Source: Williamsia sp. (GTDB taxonomy: Bacteria > Bacteroidota > Bacteroidia > Chitinophagales > Chitinophagaceae). Taken from it: a DNA stretch of 64,000 nt. The number at the start of each line of letters is the position of its first letter. Position 1 is the first letter of the stretch. This document shows positions 63,954 to 64,000 of this stretch, piece after piece. The translations under genes and the position numbers were made by a program. The stretch lies in contig JADCRZ010000009.1 in the NCBI GenBank assembly GCA_015069695.1, positions 141,396 to 205,395 of the forward strand. Reading direction: 5' to 3'. The notes beneath the pieces were generated by a model. It was not told the origin of the DNA. It ran no database searches and was given only the letters and a program-made list of their open reading frames with translations.

Positions 63954-64000
63954 ATGAGCGAGTTTGATATGAAGGAGTTTCGGCCACAAGTAAAAAAAGC
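63954..64000 (+). CDS. Possible start of a gene running off the window
   Basis: An ATG at 63954 with a weak purine-rich AAAGAG about four bases upstream opens 'MSEFDMKEFRPQVKKA' to the window edge. The family is not recognised. It is reported only because the frame is open and begins after the repeat pair; with 15 codons visible it may be chance. Confidence 0.3.
   Translation, partial: MSEFDMKEFRPQVKK

Overview
The window reads as a chromosomal segment of a free-living, plant-glycan-degrading Bacteroidota, most likely a member of the Chitinophagaceae. The reasons are four SusC/SusD outer-membrane pairs, FecI/FecR-type sigma and anti-sigma genes, a sensor/AraC regulator pair of the hybrid two-component type, many signal peptides and 'SCKK/ACKK' lipoboxes, A/T-rich starts without strong Shine-Dalgarno sites, and intermediate GC. 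No tRNA, rRNA, CRISPR, prophage or complete insertion sequence was found. The family assignments come from reading motifs by eye; no database search was possible.

Region 1 (1-7430): the start of a TonB-like gene (cut by the window edge), a secreted DUF1080 protein, then a compact six-gene minus-strand operon that looks like a Kai-type timing or energy-sensing system in a heterotroph: PAS-PAS histidine kinase, double-domain KaiC, two different KaiB proteins, PAS histidine kinase, and a lone receiver. kaiA is absent. Junctions are -20, +1, -4 and +12 bases, so the genes are probably co-expressed. This is the most unusual system in the window.

Region 2 (7431-17464): a sigma - FecR - SusC(STN) - SusD operon of the classic trans-envelope signalling kind, preceded by a 1003-residue secreted protein that fuses a pectate-lyase-like beta-helix to a second, probably glycosidase-like, half.

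Region 3 (17465-34835): mixed housekeeping and catabolic genes: an FtsX/MacB-type permease, a Gfo/Idh/MocA oxidoreductase, a GH53 endo-galactanase, an M1 aminopeptidase, an M16 pair (active plus inactive subunit), an SDR, a PNPOx-fold protein, an ECF sigma with a four-helix membrane partner, an S1 sulfatase, a sialate-type acetylesterase, and a 74-residue stand-alone FecR N-terminus that ends just before a palindromic repeat.

Region 4 (34836-53231): a split hybrid-type two-component system, divergent from an ECF sigma that precedes two tandem SusC/SusD pairs; these converge on a CE6-like acetylesterase and a GH127 beta-L-arabinofuranosidase, with a secreted beta-propeller protein divergent from them.

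Region 5 (53232-64000): a PepSY-like repeat lipoprotein, a GH106-like hydrolase, a GH28 pectinase, a PKD-like lipoprotein and a fourth SusC/SusD pair, then a pair of perfect GC-rich palindromes and the possible start of another gene.

Taken together, GH53, GH127, GH28, the GH106-like enzyme, the beta-helix protein, two acetylesterases and the sulfatase point to decorated pectin or arabinogalactan-type plant polysaccharides as the target. That substrate is inferred from gene content.
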